Assembly (NCBI GenBank): GCA_001630475.1
Contig: KV419396.1
Coordinates: 682,001 to 746,000, forward strand
Reading direction: 5' to 3'
Length of the DNA stretch: 64,000 bases
Source: Sistotremastrum niveocremeum HHB9708
Lineage: Eukaryota > Basidiomycota > Agaricomycetes > Sistotremastrales > Sistotremastraceae
The notes beneath the pieces were generated by a model, which saw nothing but the letters and a program-made list of their open reading frames with translations, did not search any database and had not been told where the DNA came from. This document shows positions 35,101-46,219 of this stretch, in pieces. The position numbers were made by a program, and so were the translations under genes. The first letter of the stretch is position 1, and every line of letters starts with the position of its first letter.

Positions 35101-37744
35101 TCTTTTCGCCGATCGTTAAGCAGTTCGGAGAGCGCACATTTCCATATGGGCCATTATCACGACATGCGATCTCAGTGGTTTGGTGATCGGTCAGTTTCTC
35201 TTGATCAAATTTATGCCAGTTCTCAATCAACCGCTTGAATCAGCCCATCTGTTATGAACTGTTATATCAATACGATTCACAGCTATTCAGCTGCACTGAG
35301 ACATGGGAACAAATACGTTTATCAGACTGTACCACGCCTTCTCACCCTGTGGCTCGACATGGGCGAATCGGACGATGTGTTGAACTCACTCCAGTAAGTT
35401 GACAGTAATCTCAGTACCCCTTGCTTAATATCTGGCAGGGAAGGCAGTGAACTAAAATACCCTGCGATCTACGAACGATTGAACAAAGAGATTACGGATG
35501 CGATACGGAACATACCCGCATACAAGGTTCGTCTTGTATTACTACGGCTTTCAGAAGCAGTGATGTGAAAATAGTGGTTCACTGCATTCCCGCAAATCGT
35601 GTCGCGTGTTGGACATCGAAACCCTGAGACCTTCAATCAGCTCGCGTCTCTCATCACAAGAGTTTTGAGCGCGTTCCCTAAGCAATGCCTCTGGATGTTT
35701 ATGGCAGTAGTGATGTCGCAAAACCCTGAGCGAAAGGCCCGGGGACGTAATATCTTGAATGGCCTCAAGGTAATATTTCGTGATTACTCCTCCATCGTTT
35801 GGTCTTCACATCGATTGCTAGAGTCACCCCGAGACCCGCACAAAACTTGTGTCCAGACTTGCCGACGAATGCACCATGGTGACCGGGGAGTTACTAGCAC
35901 TATGTGACTTTCCTGTCGCCAATGCGGAAAAACCGCTCAGCATGGAAAAAGTGGCTCCCAATTTAAAGCGTTTCTCATCTGCAGACCTCATCATACCTCT
36001 TCAAGAATCTTTGACCGTCAATCTCCCTTCTCTCTCGACTCTTGGAGAATTGCACTCATCCTTTTTTTCCGAGGCTCCGACATTTAAAAGTAAGAAATAT
36101 TGCCATATTGAAGATTATTTGCGTGAGATAAAGAACTTACGAATGCTCATAGGCTTCGTTGATGAAGTTGAAATAATGCGATCGCTACAGAAGCCAAGGA
36201 AGATCACTATTTGTGGAAGCGATGGTCAGCGTTACATGTTCCTGGGAAAACCGAAAGACGATCTTCGGAAGGATGCCCGTCTGATGGACTTTAATTCTAT
36301 TATCAACAAGCTTCTGAAGAAAAATTCAGATTCTCGAAAACGACACCTCCGTAAGTGTACTACTGTTTCAATGCTACTGCGCTGCTCACTAGAAAGAAGA
36401 TATCCGAACGTACGGCGTGATCACTCTGAACGAAGAATGTGGTTTCATTCAATGGGTACCCAACACGATTCCACTGAGGCCAGTGCTCATCAAATTATAT
36501 GATCAGCGAGGCATCATGATCTGGGTCAGTTGACAACAGCTTCGAGCAGCATGCACCTGCTTACCACATATCACAGAACGCCCAGATATCAAACTCTTGT
36601 AATCAGATCAAAGATATGACTGATGCGAATGCTGCGAATGCCTTTCAAACCAAAATTCTTCCTCAGTTAGTAGTGATCATGTTTAGACCATTAAAGTTCA
36701 TCTAACAATTCCCTCCCAAAGTTTCCCTCCCCTATTCCATAATTGGTTTCTGGAAACATTCCCAGAGCCCTCTGCTTGGTTAGCTAGCCGCTTGGCATAC
36801 GGCCGGACCGCTGCTGTGATGTCCATGGTCGGCTTTATCCTCGGATTGGGTGACCGGCACTGCGAAAACATACTGCTAGACACAAACAGTGGCGACGTGG
36901 TCCATGTCGATTTCAGCTGCTTGTTCGAGAAGGTTGCTTCTTTCTGTCGTTTTTCTTTGCTGTCCATTTCCATTGATTCTGGATACAAGGGCAAGACACT
37001 GGAAACGCCGGAGCGGGTCCCATTTCGTTTAACGCAGAATCTTGTAGACGGTCTTGGAGTGACTGGCGTAGAAGGTATGATAGTGCTGTACAACGCGCGC
37101 AACGACTCTCTGATCCATGGCAATCTGTCTTCCTCCACAGGCGTGTTCAGGATCGCATGTGAAGTGACAATGCAGCTCCTTCGGGATAACCGCGACAGTC
37201 TCATGAGCGTTCTGGACGCCTTCATTCACGACCCTCTTGTCGAATGGGAAGATGAACGAAAGCGACTCGTTAGTGGTTTCCAAATCTCGATTCCATGCCT
37301 CATATACACAAACAAACAGGAACGGTCGAATCAAAGAGCAGCCGAACAACGGCAGGACTCGCGAGCGAAAACATCAAAGCGTTCCAAGTCATCCTCCAAG
37401 CAAGCTGAAGCATCAAGTATCAATGGCGTCAAGCCGTCTGTGGATCTACAAAGTCTTGCTAGGAATGCTTTAAAACCAATCGACAAGAAGCTCAAGGGAC
37501 TTCGAAGTACTATCGTCAGAAACCCGAATGAGAAGACCGACAAGGAATTTAGCACAAGCAACATGGTCGAGGCCCTTATACGGGAGGCGACAAGCATGGC
37601 AAATCTGGTAAATTGCTCCCCTGACTGTGCACAACCCGACTGACGCATCACTTCGCCTAGGCTAAAGCATACCCTGGTGAGCAGGTTATCAAGCCGTTGT
37701 CGAAATTGATTAATCCCGTTATAGGATGGAGTCCATGGCTCTAG
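29112..37744 (+). CDS. ATR/Mec1/Rad3 checkpoint PI3K-like kinase
   Basis: Apical kinase of the DNA replication and damage checkpoint, acting at RPA-coated single-strand DNA with its ATRIP partner. The start at 29112 gives a long helical-repeat N-terminus and FAT region. The kinase domain lies at about 36140-37240: KPRKITICGSDGQRYMFLGK, GKPKDDLRKDARLMDFNSII, the catalytic loop LGDRHCENILLDT and the metal-binding loop VVHVDFSCLFEK. It is followed by TPERVPFRLTQNLVDGLGV, typical of ATR. The FATC end is split over small exons: NALKPIDKKLKGL, VEALIREATSMANL, then AKAYPGWSPWL. More than 20 short introns interrupt the gene. Predicted length of roughly 2,500 residues is normal for the family. Individual N-terminal exon joins were not all verified. 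Confidence 0.93.
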
Positions 37745-37775
37745 GTGATGCTTTGCGTGATGGGCTCACGCTACG

Positions 37776-38740
37776 TTACTGAGCGTCCGCGACCGCTTTC
37801 TTGAGTCTTTCCAGCTCCTGTTCTTTTTCTATGAGCTGGGCACGACGTTTATCGGTCTCCGCGATCACTGCCTTTCGAGCAGCCTCCAGTCTGTCGGCTT
37901 CTTCTTTCTCCATATCTTGAGTAAATTCCGGTGCTTCAGTGCCATCGGTGAAAGAGTTCTCGGATGTGCCAGGCCCAAGCGAACGTTTGGTTTTAGGCAA
38001 GGGAGTAGGAGGATGAGCGTTCAACGTATTTAGGAATACCTGAAAGGGTTCGCTGAAGACAATCTACGAAGAGTTGGATGAGGTGAAGATCGAGGCTTGG
38101 ATGGAGAGCGTCGCACCTCATCGTATTTCCAAGAGTGTATTGGACTGAGTGGAGGGGAAGGAGCTGGCGGTTCTCCGCTTGCTGGATCGTTGGGTTTTGG
38201 TCCCCATGGATGTAGCTTTAGGTGGTGGTAAAAAGAAATCGGCTTTTCACCACTTTCTACGACAAATGTGATACGGATGTGGATTTCGAACTCTCCCCAC
38301 CTACGAATCTTGTTAATCTTGTTGAGAACGCCATGTCCTGAAATGAGACACGTACCCTGTCTCCGTCACCTCAAAAGGAGGCTTGTCAATGTCTTGAGAG
38401 CAGTTAGCCTAAGGAAATCCGCGAAATTCATTGTCTTACTCCGATTTGGCGTTGGATACGTTTCGTGCAACTTGAACGTGACTCGTTTGATGAAATAACT
38501 CAAGTCGTCTGCATCTCCAACCTTTCCAGGAGCGGATGCAGCACTACGTAGTGCCACAGTCCAACGGTGGGTGTGATCAGGATTTACGGTGGCTCTCTCC
38601 TCTGGCGTCAAAAGCCACGCAGTATTTCCATAAATTATAGGGCGATGAACACTCAATCCCTGTCGACTAGCGTTATTATAGCAGCGTTGCAAACGACCGA
38701 GACCACTCACCCGAACTCTGACTTTATCATTGCCCGACAT
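37776..38740 (-). CDS. YAF9: YEATS-domain protein YAF9
   Basis: Shared subunit of the NuA4 acetyltransferase and SWR1 remodeller, reading acylated histone H3. After the first intron (from codon 10) the YEATS domain is [46 protein letters not shown], then a short exon with the conserved TGWGEFEI-type turn and [10 protein letters not shown]. The C-terminal coiled coil is [20 protein letters not shown] ending [13 protein letters not shown] at 37776. Normal YAF9 length. The start is only 45 bp from the divergent COX7A-like start. Its stop lies 31 bp from the ATR stop on the other strand. Confidence 0.93.
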
Positions 38741-38785
38741 TCTTGATTTCAACCTCCGACGTCGCAATCCTAGCCGTCTGCAACC

Positions 38786-39202
38786 ATGACCGACTTAATC
38801 AACTGTATGGCCAGCTATAGCATCCTGTCTTCACCACCGACTCACTGCGCCTTGTTCAGTCCCCAACAGAATCGTAGAGAAGCAAAAGATAGCTCAGGTC
38901 GGTTCTTTGATCCCTCGGGAGCCGGATGTACCAACAGAGTGCCGCTAGGCTTCACCAAATCTTATCCATCTCAAGCTCCCCAGATCACGACTCTACTTCA
39001 GTGCGTTATGATAGCATCCCTGGATTACTGTTTCACTCACCCCCACTTTCGCAGACACATATCTGACTGCTTTCGGTGTTGGAGTTGTTGGCCTTGGTTA
39101 TGGACTTGTCCACTTGATCAACGTATGTTATATCAGTCGTCTTGCTTTGTCCCTTCCTAAACGCCACCTGCTCCTTTCTAGGGGAAGCCAACTGCAGCAT
39201 GA
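38786..39202 (+). CDS. Small respiratory-chain protein, cytochrome c oxidase subunit 7A-like
   Basis: A 65-residue protein assembled from five exons: 38786-38804, 38860-38897, 38949-39000, 39055-39122 and 39182-39202 (19, 38, 52, 68 and 21 nt). All four introns are GT-AG of 51-59 nt. The product reads MTDLINFPNRIVEKQKIAQ, then ASPNLIHLKLPRSRLYF, then one membrane segment (YLTAFGVGVVGLGYGLVHLI) and the end NGKPTAA. RIVEKQK followed by a lone membrane span and a short tail fits fungal COX7A-type subunits of complex IV. Every intron phase agrees, which supports the model although no single open frame shows the protein. Next gene downstream is COA3, also a complex IV factor. Confidence 0.75.
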
Positions 39203-39435
39203 TCTTGCCTAAACATGCTTTCGCCATAGCGTCTGGTCCATATGAGTCTGACATAACATTCCACCCCATTGGCTTCAAACATGTATTAAAGCAAATAAAT
39301 ATTAGACTAAAAATGCTAAGCAGCAGTCAGATCTCAGCACAAACTACATATCCGATTAGCTTATGGTGGCTGCCGTACCAGACCGGATTCAAGAGCTGTC
39401 ATACGAGTGATCTGTGCATTAATCCGATCGCCGAC

Positions 39436-40038
39436 ATGTCTTCCGAATACCTATCCTCTTCTGAAGTCAAGAACAGCTATCGCCCCAAAGGCTATGTAGG
39501 TCTCTGCGGTTTTCGTGGTGTGTGCTGTCCATCTCATTGAGTCTCACAGGGAATTTCTCCTGGGCTGAAACGTGCTCGTGAACCGTTTCGCGTACGAAAT
39601 GCCCTCACTGGCCTCGCCTTGGGTGGCTTCGCTGTGGGCGTATGGGCTTACTCGATCAACGCTGTGAAGCAGGAGTCGTTTGATGATATCGATGAGGAAG
39701 TTCGCGCGTTGGATAGCTCGCGGTCAGGAGCAGCATCGACGAGTGGACACACACCCAGCGTCGGAGAGTCGAGCTTGCCCTCAATTGGCACGGGGAGCAC
39801 AACAACTGGTGGTGTTGGAAACTCGGCACTGTCCGCAGCTTCATCACCTCCTTCTGTGGATCCCCTGCAAAAAGACGTGGTCGCGCCTCGGGGTTTCCTG
39901 CCCAGATTGCTACCCGCGCGATTCAGGCAGTCATTGGATCCAATCTCACATACATGGGTGATAGGGGCGCCTTCTGTTGACAACATTGGTAGTACAAAGG
40001 GGGCGAGTAAAATACAAGAGAGTATATCAACGAGATAG
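39436..40038 (+). CDS. COA3: Cytochrome c oxidase assembly factor COA3
   Basis: Mitochondrial inner membrane protein that regulates COX1 translation and early complex IV assembly with COX14. Two exons, with an intron at about 39499-39550. Exon 1 is MSSEYLSSSEVKNSYRPKGY. Exon 2 begins GISPGLKRAREPFRVRNALT, the family signature, and runs into the membrane segment GLALGGFAVGVWAYSINAVK and the following QESFDDIDEEVRAL. A long Ser/Thr/Gly-rich C-terminal extension, ending at 40038, makes the protein longer than typical COA3. It lies 233 bp downstream of the COX7A-like gene, so two complex IV genes are adjacent. Confidence 0.88.
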
Positions 40039-40124
40039 CCGGCATATGATATAGATGGCATATAAATTGGGATGGCGTGGTGTGAAGCTTCAGTCTACAA
40101 AGGATCAGTATACAACACCATGCG

Positions 40125-40204
40125 TCAAAGTTTGTGATTTCTATATCATGTCTGCATCACATCTGCACGTGATGCAGATATGGTAAAGAAATCACAAACT
40201 TTGA
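40125..40204 (+). repeat. 80-bp near-perfect inverted repeat (hairpin)
   Basis: Arms 40125-40160 and 40169-40204 (36 nt each) flank an 8-nt loop. 33 positions pair by Watson-Crick rules. The three others are an A-A mismatch (40143/40186) and two that become G-U wobbles in plus-sense RNA (40146/40183 and 40150/40179). The element sits 87 bp after the COA3 stop and 126 bp before the RNase III stop, between convergent genes. It could be a small non-autonomous element or a 3' UTR structure of COA3. Confidence 0.9.
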
Positions 40205-40329
40205 ATGTCAATCATCCCTAAAGCCGCATGAGCCAAGTCTGATCATAAATAACTTGGAGGGGAAATGACAGACCAAACTTTGATCAAAACGAGTTACAAG
40301 AGCCTAGAGATCGGTTCAGATGATTGTAC

Positions 40330-41937
40330 ACTAGAACCAAGGTATTTGACGAACCTGTCTAGCGGCTTCGTTCATGGCCACTTTCTTAGCACTCCCAACC
40401 CCTTGCCCAATGAGCTCCCCCTCGTGATAACATCTTGCGTCCCACATCGGTGTCGTCTTGGTACTTCCCTCAGCTTCTTCGATCATCCACTCAACGCCTA
40501 TGCTTTTTTGTTGAACGATTGTGTTGAATAATCCTAGATGACCGACTGGTGTATGAGGCGAGGTGGAAGACGAGGCGACTGAAGGAGCGTAGGAGCTTGT
40601 AGCACGAGGATGAGCTCTGCTTGGGGAAGGGGTTGGAGGTGCTGGAGAAGATGGCCCCGTTTGAAGCCGACCAGGAGAGCTGATAACAGATCCTGCAGCG
40701 TGACTCGACGTTCTGTGCCCAAAGGGGGAGGCACTCGAAGCAGGAAGTCGATGTTCCTTTCGGACTTCTTCATACGATTCTTCAATGCACGGCTGGAGCA
40801 GGGTCCATAGCCATCTTTTGACCGCTTCGAGACCTTGATCGAGGTAGATACCACCGACGAATGCCTAGAGCTGCATTAGCTCCAGTGTAATGATGTGGGG
40901 AAAAAGACGGACCTCAAAAAGATCGGCTTCGAAAAAAGAGAAGGTATGAGCACAGCCATCAATTAGACAATGTGGTGAAGGTTACCTTGGACGTTGAGCG
41001 ACGCGCGCAAAGTGACCGCTTGCGACGGGTGCATAAGTAATTTGTGATGGAGATTAAGATGTTTGGTCCTAAGTGTCGACTCTAAATTAGCCAGACGCAG
41101 ATGCCTGAGACGGTATCATCCATACAGTTTGGCCAGCGTGTGATTTGCGACAACCTTCTGTCGGATTTTCTGTACGCAGTTTCAATATTACAAAGCCGTA
41201 GAGAAAGGAAAAGCAAATACAACGACAGGGCCGACGCGAAGGCCAGGATATTTATCTTGGATAAACTCGGTTACAACAAGATTCAGAACAACGTCTCCAA
41301 GCTGCTCTAATCTGCATGAGAATGGAGTAAGAATTCCATGGAAAGTGGCCAAGATACAACAACGCACCTCTCGTTATCTGGACTCATATTATCCGGTGTA
41401 TCCTCGAATTGGTGATTTGGTCTCGCATATTTGCTACGATGTGTGAAGACTCGAGTTTCAATTTCTGCATCCTTAAATTCCGGTAATCCTTGTTCATTTG
41501 TAGTCAGAACTCTACCAAAGATGTTACATAAGATGCGGCCTCGATGAAACTGCTGCTCACTTGGCAGCTCTTGCTTTAGATCTAGATCTGGGTTTCTTCA
41601 CAACTTCGTCCGAGTCTCCAGGTGGGTTTGCGCCAGACGATGACTTTGGAGACCGTTCGGAGGAGGCGCTCGGAACCACGTTGTGGTAAGTGTAACCATC
41701 GCCCCCCTGGGTTTCTTTCGAGCTGGCCAGAGTTGAGACCGTACGCGTCGATGGGACATTGTCGAAACAGACCTGAGCATATCATTCTCTTGATGATGGG
41801 GGTACGTTACTGAGGAGGTATATGGTTCGCCGGAGGAACGGTTTGCTATCCTTTGTACCTCACACAGCCACTTGGTGACTTGCACGCCCACAGCCTTACT
41901 GGACCCGGCGAACACGTCCGTTCAGTGTACTTCTCAT
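40330..41937 (-). CDS. Ribonuclease III-family protein with dsRNA-binding domain
   Basis: Double-strand RNA endonuclease fold. RNase III domain: LPEFKDAEIETRVFTHRS, signature NERLEQLGDVVLNLVVTE, YPGLRVGP, QKVVANHTLAKLYGWY, HPSQAVTLRASLNVQ, then ADLFEAFVGGIYLDQG. Catalytic Glu/Asp of both motifs are present, so it should be active. A 14-nt exon (40913-40926) carries the second Asp/Glu pair. After a Ser/Pro-rich linker the C-terminal dsRBD reads FNTIVQQKSIGVEWMIEEAE and YHEGELIGQGVGSAKKVAMN. A mitochondrial processing or mL44-like ribosomal role is possible; an Arg-rich leader from the ATG at 41937 would fit, but the first exon join is uncertain. The Ser-rich stretch VVPSASSERSPKSSSGANPP precedes the nuclease domain. 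Confidence 0.8.
40913..40926 (-). other. 14-nt microexon of RNase III
   Basis: Between introns with ends GTAACC...CGAAG and GTCCGT...TCTAG, the exon supplies two bases plus the codons GAT CTT TTT GAG. Joined, it reads QADLFEAFVGG, the conserved second catalytic motif of RNase III. Confidence 0.85.
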
Positions 41938-42016
41938 TTTCCAGTGTTTTAATTGCTATTACAGTGTTATATCATACAGACAACCGGTAAACATCCATCT
42001 AGATAGTAAGATAAAC

Positions 42017-42977
42017 TCACGCCCCAACAGTCAAGTCTAATGCGTTGCTCGAAATCGGCGTTCTATCTTGCACAGGTACATCTCCTCGTGCTTCGTCTTT
42101 CAGTCGAAGCTCTTCCTCACGCTGAAATATAATTAGCTCATGATGCTGATGATATAGAGGAGAAGATATGTACCTTTTTCTTCTGAGCGTGAATTTTCAT
42201 CGCGAAATAATCCACATGCAGGCCACATTCAGTTTTTTGTCTGCCAGCCCAACGGCCAGCTCGTTCTCCGTCCTCGTCATTGGCGACGGGCTGAGTGCTG
42301 TGCCAATCACCGACACTTTTGTATCCCTGATCTAAGAGATCGTTCCGAGGTACGTTGTGCTTTGCGATATACTCGTTGACTTGGGCAAACGACCAGGCAA
42401 AGAAAGGGTTCAGCTTCACGAGACCCGTTGAATCAACCTCTAACGGTTGCAGTGATTTTCTGGCGCCTCCCTGAGTAGATCTGCGACCAGTGATGACCGA
42501 CTGGACGTTGAGCTCCTGATAAGCTCTGCGTGCAGGTTCGACCTATGTATATGCTGTCAGCCTCTGGCGATCTAGACATCAAGAACGATGACCGACCTTG
42601 ACAAGATAATCGTATCTCGATTCATCGGCAACCCAGAGTTCATAGCCATGCTGTTCCTCGAATTGTTCGGGTGTGTCTGCCCCTTCGGGACGATAGACAT
42701 GAACGGGAATGCCATACTTTCGCTTTACTCTTTCTACGAGTGCGAGGGTCTCGGGGAAGTGGTACAGTGTATCAAGAAAGATCAAAGGCGGTGGCGACGG
42801 GGTAATGGCGGATAGCATGTCGATGGCGACGAGCCCAGTGAGCCCGAACGCGGTGGTCTGGTAAAGGTTGGGGAGATTGTGAGTGGCCCATTCTAATATC
42901 TGATCTGGGAGGAGCGGCGACAGGAAAGCGTTGAGATCAGTGAGCTGAGCCTGGGAGAGAGGCAGTTGGAGGACCAT
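42017..42977 (-). CDS. MET16: Phosphoadenylyl-sulfate (PAPS) reductase
   Basis: Reduces PAPS to sulfite with thioredoxin in assimilatory sulfate reduction. Start at 42977 (MVLQLPLSQAQLTDLNAF). Motifs: TTAFGLTGLVAIDML, PLIFLDTLYHFPETLALVER, YELWVADESRYDYLVKVEPA, SVITGRRSTQGGARKSLQPL, KLNPFFAWSFAQVNEYIAKH, VPRNDLLDQGYKSVGDWHST and the catalytic Cys in KTECGLHVD. Three exons: introns near 42544-42597 and 42127-42173. About 285 residues, standard length. A TATA-like ATAAATAAAA run on the plus strand (about 43015-43024) lies 40 bp upstream of the start on the coding strand. Confidence 0.94.
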
Positions 42978-43289
42978 TATGCGTTTGAGGGGGTGCGGTG
43001 GGGAAATAGCATCATAAATAAAAACCTTGACTGCATTTTCGATGAGGATGGCGTGCTTCGTGCTGAGTAATCACCGGCTAATCTCACTTAATCCGATCCG
43101 ACCCGGCCGTATTCCCTCATCCGCCCCGGCATCGGCTCGGCCTTCATTGGCGGAGCGTGAAACTGATCGCCGAGACAAGCGCCCTCCGCGTCGCCCGTCC
43201 CTGACGCCAATGAGCAAGGCCAAGCTGTCCATTCCCGCCGTCCCCAATGTCAGTGTGACTTCAGACTCGCCCGCCAAATTGACTTCACA
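42978..43289. other. Intergenic region, divergent promoters
   Basis: 312 bp between the divergent starts of PAPS reductase and SPT3. It includes a TATA-like A/T run next to PAPS reductase and a GC-rich stretch with CCGATCCGACCCGGCCG near 43096-43112. No exon or repeat seen. Confidence 0.45.
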
Positions 43290-44516
43290 ATGTCGCAGGA
43301 GTACAAATATTCTCAGGAGATATCTCAGATGGTGCGTACGGCATCTGTAATCTTGTCTGTAATCGCGTCCCTCATCTAACCTAATCTATCGCATCCAGAT
43401 GTTCGTCTTTGGCGAGGTCCAGGACCCCAACCCAGAGACCGTGAACCTCGTTGAGGATATCGTGCGCAGCCAGGTCATTGAATTGGCACGTTTACATCTT
43501 CCTAAAGTCGACCATTACTGCCGATGTTCATCCCACAATTCAGATCATCCAGGCCCGAGCACTCGCCAACAGACGTGGCGCACGTTATGTCTCGTCGGAA
43601 GATTTAATTTTTCTCATACGGCACGATAGAGGCAAAGTCAATCGTCTTCGTACCTACCTTTCCTGGAAAGATGTCCGCAAACACGCCAAGGACTCGGGGG
43701 GCGACGGAGGAGGAGGCGTCGAAGTAGACGCGCTAGAAGAGGGTGGTAAATCCTTTTGTGGCTTAATTCCTAACTACCTCATTCCACATGCTTCCAGAGA
43801 AACTCACGACCAAGGCCCAAAAAATCACCATCAAACTGCCCTGGGAGATCACCACGATCTATTCTGAAGTTTTGAAAAACAACGGGCATCAATCAGACGA
43901 CGAAGAGGATGAAGACGATATCGAGGCTCATGAGGCATCCATTCAGAGGCTGAAGGAGGCCGACGATGCCACCCGCCAAATGACCAGGGAAGAATATCAG
44001 CACTACTCGGACTGCCGTCAGGCGTCTTTCACATACCGCAAGGGTACGAACCCTTTTCGCACACCTATTCATCGGGATGCTAATCCATCTGCAGGTAAAC
44101 GATTTCGAGAGTTCCTGAACCTGCCTCCACACCTCGATCTGAAAGCCGCGGACGACACGGTGGACATTGTCGGTTTCCTCGCGTTTGAAATGGTCCGATC
44201 TCTCACGATGGGTGGGCTCAACGTCAAGCGTTCGCTGGAAGATATATCTCATCTTGATGACATCACATCGTTGGGAAAGCGAAAGGCGTTCAACGGTCCT
44301 GACTCATCTAACAAGCGGAGGCGCTCGGCTTCTCCAGACGCGGAACCAATCGTATCGTCATTATTCTTACCACCTCCCGAAGCCCGAACTGCTCTTCGTC
44401 CAGAGCACATTCAAGATGCTTTCTCGCGCATGCAGAGAGATTCTTCACATCATCGATCTGCTGGTTTACGAAACTTCCGTGGAGGACTGGTCAGGACCAG
44501 TGTCAGCTTAATTTAA
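43290..44516 (+). CDS. SPT3: SAGA subunit SPT3
   Basis: Histone-fold subunit of the SAGA coactivator that contacts TBP. Exon 1 (MSQEYKYSQEISQM) joins to MFVFGEVQDPNPETVNLVED and then IVRSQVIEL. An intron at 43486-43543 with a GC donor (TTG|GCACGT) joins to IIQARALANRRGARYVSSED, LIFLIRHDRGKVNRLRTYLS, WKDVRK. A further intron after the acidic GGGVEVDALEE leads to KLTTKAQKITIKLPWEITTI, YSEVLKNNG, the ATRQMTREEYQHYSDCRQAS block and GKRFREFLNLP, VDIVGFLAFEMVRSLT. Both histone-fold halves and the basic KRRRSASP C-terminal region are present. Ends at 44516. Confidence 0.94.
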
Positions 44517-44659
44517 TCTATCCAGGGTTATATCTGTCTTCATTCATTTTCGTTCCTGTTATCCAATGCTTCGTAGTACAATTGTATCCATGTATTTGCT
44601 AGTGTACACTACACCTCATTACACACCCAAAATCACACTCGTTCCAACGATAAACTGCG

Positions 44660-46219
44660 TCATTGGAACAAGAGTGCAGCCGCGATATCCATGTTGCCAC
44701 CTGCCTGCTCCAGCATCTGGATAGCCTGCTCTCGAGTAGCTCCGAGGCCCATCAAAGTGTTAATGTCATTCTCAGGGAAATTTGGTCTCCTCGATCGTGA
44801 GGCTCCAGGTGGAGTGGACGATGGTGCGGCCCCGAGGGTATGACCTGAGCCAGGGAACGAAGTATTTCCTTGTGGGGCACCAGGGGCACTGGGATGGGAA
44901 GGTCGAGCCGAACTGGGTCCAGCATTTACAGCCTCAGGCTCGGCATTGCCTGCAAAATCAAGACGGGCTTTGGCTGGTAATTCGTGCTCTGCTAAGAACT
45001 TGATCTCTCGTCCTTGTATTCGAAGGCATCCTTTCTCCAAATCGATGCAAGCTTGATGAGCTTTTAACATGTCCAGGCCGAACAACATGTCAACATCTCT
45101 ACCCTGCAAGCAAATTGAAACTCTGAGTTGAAGTAAAGGTGTTTGTGCCTACCTCCATGACAGTGAACGAGCAAGGAAGGTGCAGATCTGCCACTTTGAG
45201 CTGGGCAGTGTGAACACGTCCCAAGATCTTTGCGGTACCAACACCACGGGCCTCGCCAGAAAATCTTCTATCCAGGAGGCGCATAATCCCGCACTTTTCG
45301 GCGTACTCGGGGCTCACTAAAAGAGGTCTTTTGAATATAATGGCGTTGAGGATGCGCATGCCACGTACTGATCGTTTGCTGAGCTCCACTATCCACGAAA
45401 GCCACTAATGGTGTGCCGTTCACCTCCACTGGGATGCTAAAGGAGCGAGGTTTGACACGACAGCAGCGAGCAGGACGATTGAGCTCACTAAAGCATTGTC
45501 ACTCGGCCAAATGCCTCCGGTAAATATTCCAGAGCGTTATCCAGGTTCTCCATCACGGCCTGCTGGCGAATCGCCTCCTCGATTCTTCTCTGGGCCTCCA
45601 CATCGTACGGATCCGCGTTTAGGTTTTGCGCTTCTCGCTGTCTCTGCGCCTCCACTTCGTTCTGGCGAGCACGCATATGTCGAAGACCTTCGGCAAATCG
45701 TGCAGGATCATGTTGAGCAGCGTGAGCCAGGTCTGGCTGAGCCTAAGACGGCATTAGGGCACATTAGGGCGAGAAGAATAAAGCTGCGTACTGCACGTAG
45801 TTGTTGCATTAATTCCGGGTCACCCAATATCTGTAGTCGCATCATCTCTGGGTCCTGCTCCGTCGTTCTTCGAGTGAAATGAACACGATAACGCGTTAAT
45901 TATATGAAGGCTGTTTGAATCCAACAAACTAACCTGCCAGCCACCTGCACCTTGCGACGCAACAAGAGATGTGAACCTTCGGACACCCCATATTCTGCTA
46001 CTGTAGCCTTGGGGTTGGACATTTCTTGTCCATTAAATGAGATGCTCTGATCTTCTGGGGGAATTCCGGACTGCAGAACATCAGAACAAGTCAAGAACGG
46101 CTTCACTGTGTCACACTCACTTCAGCCTCCAGAAGAGCCATGATATTTTCAAGTTCCATTTGTGGATCGATTTCGACGGGGTAGAGCTCGCCAACATCTG
46201 TAAAGAATGTTATCTGCAT
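44660..46219 (-). CDS. DDI1: DNA damage-inducible protein DDI1
   Basis: Ubiquitin shuttle and proteasome-linked aspartyl protease. The start at 46219 opens an N-terminal ubiquitin-like domain ([20 protein letters not shown], then [15 protein letters not shown]). A helical region follows ([20 protein letters not shown]). The dimeric aspartyl protease domain has [20 protein letters not shown] (catalytic Asp), [20 protein letters not shown] and [22 protein letters not shown]-terminal UBA domain ([31 protein letters not shown]) ends at 44660. The retropepsin-like fold belongs to this host gene and is not an element remnant. Domain order and residues are complete. Confidence 0.95.

Noticed and set aside
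44660-46219. Retroviral-type aspartyl protease signature (DSGA) that could suggest an element fossil
   Set aside because: It lies between a ubiquitin-like and a UBA domain, the fixed order of the host gene DDI1.
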